A stretch of DNA of 35,177 bases from an uncultured Eisenbergiella sp. (lineage in GTDB: Bacteria; Bacillota; Clostridia; Lachnospirales; Lachnospiraceae), in the NCBI GenBank assembly GCA_910585455.1, contig CAJUEL010000049.1, positions 1-35,177 of the forward strand. Reading direction: 5' to 3'. The notes under the pieces are model-generated. The model saw only the letters and a list, made by a program, of their open reading frames with translations. It searched no databases and had not been told where the DNA came from. Positions 31,379 to 35,177 of the stretch are shown piece by piece; positions within the stretch are counted from its first letter, which is position 1; each line of letters opens with the position of its first letter. A program made the position numbers and the translations under genes.

Positions 31379-34123
31379 ATGTACCACTGTTATATGCATG
31401 TTTATTTTACCGGGCATAAATGTAAAGAATTTGAATGGATGAAGGAAATGCCTCCGCTTGTGCATTTTTCGCATGAGTTTTCGGAAAGTGATGTTCCCAA
31501 AAAGGAGATGGCATCTGTAGCGGATGTGATTTTTGCCGATATGAGGGGAAAGGACGCCCGCGAGACCTTACAAGCGTTATTGGCGTGTAAGAGACAGGAT
31601 GCGGAGCTCATCCTGCTTGTCCAAAAGGATCAGGTTTCCCTTATTCAGGATTTTTTACCTGAGATAGCGGATATATGGATTTTACCCATGTCAAGGGATG
31701 AGGCAGAGTTTCGTTTTTTAAGATGGCAGCAGAATTGCAAACGGAATAAGGACTACTGGGAGACCAGCCATTTTCTGGAAGCGACGATTAACGGAACGCC
31801 CAATCTGATCTGGTATAAGGATGCGAGCGGGATTCACGAAAAAGTGAACGACAGCTTCTGTAAAACGGTGAATAAGCCGAGGGACAGGGTGGAAGGCCGC
31901 GATCATTATTATATCTGGGATGTAGATCCGGTAGAAGCGATGGACGGCGCCGACTGCGCGGAATCAGACATGGAAGTGATCCGGAAGAGGGAAACCTGTG
32001 TATCGGAGGAAACCATTATAACAGGAGAGGGACCGCGGCAGCTTATGACGTACAAGTCCCCTCTGTATAATCTTGATGGAAGCGTGATGGGTACAGTGGG
32101 CGTGGCGATTGATGTAACACAGGAGCGGGCCTACGAACAGGAAATTGTTGAGAAAAACCATACGCTGGAGAACATTTTTACCACGCTGTACTGCGGTGTG
32201 CTTTGCCATACGGTAGATGGGGCGCGGATTGTGAGCGTGAATGAGGCGGCGCTTCGAATTTTGGGATATGCCTCAGAAAGGGAGTTAAAGGAGAGCGGCT
32301 TTGCATTGATTGCGCCGTCCGTGATGGAGTGTGACAAAGGGAGGCTGCGGGAAAGCATTCGATCCTTGAAAAATGAAGGGGACAGCGTCGGCGTGGAATA
32401 CCGGGTACAGCATAAGGATGGCGAAATTCTGCATGTGATGGGCAATATCAAGCTGATCAAGGAAAATGGCGAATTGCTGTATCAGAGATTTCTATTGGAC
32501 TGCACGGCGCAGAAGCAGCAGGAGGAGAGGGAAAAAAGACGGCAGGCAGAGCTGGTGCAGGCCTTGAGCATAGACTATAATCTTGTCTGCTCCTTTGATC
32601 TCAATACCGGTATGGGACTTCCTCTGCGAATTGATGATACGCATTATAAGATGTTTGCCAGCGATCCGGGGGAAGAAATCTCGATCAGGGAAAGCGTGGA
32701 ACGTTATATACAGGAATTTGTCTATGAGGATGACAGAGAAATTCTGCGTCAGGCTTTTTCGCAGGAGAGAATGGAAAAGGAGCTGGCGGAGAAAAAGCTT
32801 TATTATGTGAATTACCGTGCACTTGTAGACGGAGAAATGAAATATTATGAAATGAAGCTGGTGCGCGCCGGAAGGTGGAATGAAAATCAGGGAGTTGTCT
32901 TGGGATTCCGAAGCGTGGATGAGGAAACCCGTAAGGAAATGGAGCAGAGAAGCCTTTTGGAGGATGCCCTTTTTCAGGCAAATAAGGCGAGCCGGGCAAA
33001 GAGTGAATTCCTTTCCAATATGTCCCATGATATCCGCACGCCGATGAATGCGATAGTCGGGTTCACGAATCTGGCAATTTCGCACATTGACAGCCGTAAG
33101 CAGGTGGATGAGTATTTGCAGAAAATAAAGATGTCAGGAAACCATTTGCTGAGTCTGATTAACGATGTTCTGGATATGAGCCGTATTGAAAGCGGCAGAA
33201 TGTGTCTGGATGAAAAGCCCTGCAGTCTGCCGGATATTTTATGCGAATTACACAATATGGTACAGGCGAATGCTCACGCAAAACGCCTTTCACTGCAGAT
33301 AGATGCAATACATGTAGTGGATAAAGAGGTATACTGTGACAAGCTGCGGCTCAACCAGGTGCTCTTGAATCTGTTGAGTAACGCCGTCAAATATACGCCG
33401 GAGGGCGGGAGTATCAGCTTTACGCTGACGGAAAAGGGCGGTGCGGCTTCGGGCTATGCAAATTATGAATTTTGTATCAGGGACAACGGCATTGGCATGA
33501 GCGAGGCGTTTGTCGCACGTATTTTTGAACCCTTTGAACGGGAAAAAAATACGACCATCAGCCGGATTCAGGGAACCGGACTGGGCATGGCGATCACCAA
33601 AAATATAGTGGATATGATGAATGGCAGCATCGACATAAAGAGTAAAAAGGATGTGGGCACTCAGGTGACGATTTCTTTGATGTTCCGTCTGCATGATGGG
33701 GAAACCATAGCGCCGGAACCGGCGCCGCAAATGTCAGTGCTTCCGACGGGGCGCATTTTACTTGTGGAGGATAACGAGCTAAATCAGGAGATTGCCGTTG
33801 CCATATTAGAGGATGCCGGGTTTGAGACGGAGGTTGCTTCAAACGGGCAGATCGCTGTGGATATGCTGAAAAAGTCCAATCCGGGCTACTATCGGCTGAT
33901 TCTCATGGACGTGCAGATGCCTGTTATGGATGGCTATGAGGCAACCCGGAGGATTCGGCGTCTGGAGGAGAAAGCGTTGGCGGAGATTCCGATTATTGCG
34001 ATGACTGCAAACGCCTTTGAGGAAGACCGGAAGGAGACTCTCAAATGCGGGATGAACGGCCATATTGCCAAGCCGATTGATATTCAGATTCTGCTGGATA
34101 CTCTGTGCAGAATTTTGTCATGA
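31379..34123 (+). CDS. Cytosolic PAS-domain hybrid histidine kinase with receiver
   Basis: A 914-residue kinase without membrane helices. GGAGGAAGCAGT precedes the start. Residues about 1-125 resemble a receiver-like fold without phosphorylation residues (ADVIFADMRGKDARETL, AELILLVQKDQVSL, ADIWILPMSRDEAE). Two PAS domains follow (about 130-250: TINGTPNLIWYKDASGIHEK; about 260-385: TLYCGVLCHTVDGARIVSVN), then a further PAS-like part (about 395-525). The HisKA domain has H550 in FLSNMSHDIRTPMNAIVGF; the ATPase domain has LLNLLSNAVKYTPEGG, DNGIGMSEAF and GTGLGMAITKNI. The C-terminal receiver has D844 in LILMDVQMPVMDG. It shares its kinase core with the kinase at 27254 and likewise has no output domain. 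Confidence 0.94.
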   Translation: MYHCYMHVYFTGHKCKEFEWMKEMPPLVHFSHEFSESDVPKKEMASVADVIFADMRGKDARETLQALLACKRQDAELILLVQKDQVSLIQDFLPEIADIWILPMSRDEAEFRFLRWQQNCKRNKDYWETSHFLEATINGTPNLIWYKDASGIHEKVNDSFCKTVNKPRDRVEGRDHYYIWDVDPVEAMDGADCAESDMEVIRKRETCVSEETIITGEGPRQLMTYKSPLYNLDGSVMGTVGVAIDVTQERAYEQEIVEKNHTLENIFTTLYCGVLCHTVDGARIVSVNEAALRILGYASERELKESGFALIAPSVMECDKGRLRESIRSLKNEGDSVGVEYRVQHKDGEILHVMGNIKLIKENGELLYQRFLLDCTAQKQQEEREKRRQAELVQALSIDYNLVCSFDLNTGMGLPLRIDDTHYKMFASDPGEEISIRESVERYIQEFVYEDDREILRQAFSQERMEKELAEKKLYYVNYRALVDGEMKYYEMKLVRAGRWNENQGVVLGFRSVDEETRKEMEQRSLLEDALFQANKASRAKSEFLSNMSHDIRTPMNAIVGFTNLAISHIDSRKQVDEYLQKIKMSGNHLLSLINDVLDMSRIESGRMCLDEKPCSLPDILCELHNMVQANAHAKRLSLQIDAIHVVDKEVYCDKLRLNQVLLNLLSNAVKYTPEGGSISFTLTEKGGAASGYANYEFCIRDNGIGMSEAFVARIFEPFEREKNTTISRIQGTGLGMAITKNIVDMMNGSIDIKSKKDVGTQVTISLMFRLHDGETIAPEPAPQMSVLPTGRILLVEDNELNQEIAVAILEDAGFETEVASNGQIAVDMLKKSNPGYYRLILMDVQMPVMDGYEATRRIRRLEEKALAEIPIIAMTANAFEEDRKETLKCGMNGHIAKPIDIQILLDTLCRILS

Positions 34124-34248
34124 TTTTCGCAGGCTGTGAGCCAGGCAGCCGCCCTTGCGCGGATATTTGACGACTGCCGCGGGAATTACATATTCCGCTG
34201 GCTGTAGCAGAGGCATTGACTTGAAAAATTGCCGGAAGGGGGAGGTTT

Positions 34249-35037
34249 ATGAAGCGCAAAAGGAAGCGCCGCATGGATATTGGCCTTTGGGCTATGATAG
34301 GCTGCGTAGCGGTATGTCTTTTTTCAGGCGGAATGCTGTTTCGGGATTATTTGCGGGCATCAGCGGAGGAGAAGGCAAACAGTTCGTTGGCGCGGCAGAT
34401 ATCAGATATGCGGGCGGCGGACGGTCTGGCAGATACAAAATATGCCCCTTCCGGAAATTTATTGATCTATGATGGTCTTTGGCAGGAAAATCATGACATG
34501 GCAGGCTGGCTGTACGCTGAGGGGGCCGGGATCGATCTGCCGGTGATGTATACGCCCTTTGAACAGGACTATTACCTGCGCAGGGCATTTGACGGCAGCG
34601 ATGCCCGCAGCGGAAGCCTTTTTCTGGCGGAAGGATGGGAGCCGGAAGCAAACCATGCCATTATCTATGGACATAATATGAAAAACGGAAGCATGTTTGG
34701 AAAGCTGGATCAGTACCAGAGCCTGGAATTTGCGCAGGAGCATCCCACCATTCGTTTTGACACTTTGACGCAGGAACGGGAATATACGGTGATTGCCGCT
34801 TTTTACAGCAGGATATATGATTCCTCCGAGGAGGGAGTATTTCGTTATTATCAATATGTCAGGCTGAATGACAGAGAGAGATTTGACGAATATTTAAAGC
34901 AGGTCAGGTCGGTTGCGCTATACAATACCGGAGTGGATGTGCAGTATGGCGATAGATTGCTCACATTGTCTACCTGCAGCTATCATCGGGAAAACGGCCG
35001 GTTTGTGGTGGTGGCATGCCAGAAACGGGAAACCTGA
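34249..35037 (+). CDS. srtB: Class B sortase
   Basis: A 262-residue transpeptidase anchored by an N-terminal helix (about 11-31) after a basic stretch (MKRKRKRRMD). The catalytic residues are H142 (IIYGHNM), C243 (TLSTC) and R251 (ENGRFVVVA); the TLSTC motif and the insert between H and C are those of class B, which joins proteins with NPQTN-like or related signals to the cell wall or builds pili. GGAAGGGGGAGGTTT precedes the start. A weak TTGACG/ATATTC pair at 34167-34195 may be a promoter. No protein with a sorting signal is seen in the window. The gene is followed at once by palindromic element E. Confidence 0.94.
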   Translation: MKRKRKRRMDIGLWAMIGCVAVCLFSGGMLFRDYLRASAEEKANSSLARQISDMRAADGLADTKYAPSGNLLIYDGLWQENHDMAGWLYAEGAGIDLPVMYTPFEQDYYLRRAFDGSDARSGSLFLAEGWEPEANHAIIYGHNMKNGSMFGKLDQYQSLEFAQEHPTIRFDTLTQEREYTVIAAFYSRIYDSSEEGVFRYYQYVRLNDRERFDEYLKQVRSVALYNTGVDVQYGDRLLTLSTCSYHRENGRFVVVACQKRET

Positions 35038-35039
35038 CA

Positions 35040-35177
35040 GCGCGCGGAAGGGGAAACGGTTTCCGGTTGCGTTATCCAAAGCGGGAAATTCCACAAAATT
35101 GCAGAAGATTCCTAAACGCCACAGGGCGCAATAAACTCACTTCGTTCGGACAGTATTGCGCCCTGTGGCAGGAATCT
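35040..35177 (+). repeat. Palindromic element copy E, cut by the window end
   Basis: The left arm and loop of a fifth copy start directly behind the sortase stop: cggtttccggttgcgttatcc, gcgggaaattccacaaaa, attcctaaacgccacagggcgcaata, loop aactcacttcgttcggacag (35133-35152) and the first 25 bases of the return arm. The bulge is aaacg against g, as in copy C. Orientation is that of B and D. Where the palindrome ends, and which gene follows, lie outside the window. Confidence 0.85.

Overview
The window looks like chromosome of a gut-type Firmicute, most likely a Lachnospiraceae member. The reasons are the gene families seen (a class B sortase, BlaI/M56 regulatory pairs, hybrid kinases with the HDIRTPMNAI signature, an Rpn-type nuclease with EKRG repeats, a cytoplasmic fucosidase next to fucI/fucA), strong AGGAGG ribosome sites, and a mixed GC content. 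This assignment is inference from gene content; no rRNA or tRNA gene is present.

Layout. 1-4.2 kb is an AT-richer signalling block: a small membrane protein, a soluble repeat protein, an OmpR-type regulator with its HAMP kinase, an eight-helix membrane protein, and a second small membrane protein sharing a motif with the first. 4.3-6.9 kb is a BlaI-like repressor with two operator palindromes and an M56 (BlaR1-like) membrane peptidase with an unusual C-terminal region; a methyltransferase follows. 7.9-17.8 kb is a carbohydrate locus: uxuB and uxuA (minus) diverging from an AraC regulator, then a DUF5060/DUF4038-like glycosidase, two alpha/beta hydrolases and, convergent, a beta-lactamase-fold serine hydrolase. 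18.7-21.1 kb is an ECF sigma factor with an overlapping membrane protein that is probably its anti-sigma. 21.2-26.6 kb is a fucose locus: AraC regulator (minus), then fucI, fucA and a GH29 fucosidase. 26.7-34.1 kb holds a small coiled-coil protein, two hybrid histidine kinases and an Rpn-family nuclease between them. A class B sortase ends the window.

The most unusual content is non-coding. Four complete copies and one cut-off copy of a roughly 340-370 bp near-perfect palindrome (13440, 17798, 18328, 22070, 35040) share a conserved core, a 20-nt terminal loop and a net 4-nt bulge always in the same arm, while the remaining arm sequence differs between copies yet stays self-complementary. Two copies carry terminal sequences of the form GTAACAGTTCAGAC and short flanking direct repeats, as a transposed element would. 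All four complete copies stop 13-37 bases before the start codon of a gene, and all four have the same orientation relative to that gene. An unrelated 230-bp palindrome sits in the same position before fucI. Short 30-bp palindromes made only of the two terminal sequences occur at 9547 and 10754, with a degraded one near 31243. Together they suggest a mobile palindromic element family that has become, or acts as, a transcribed 5' leader structure.

All coordinates, motifs and pairings were read by eye; protein family names are from recognised motifs, not from database searches.
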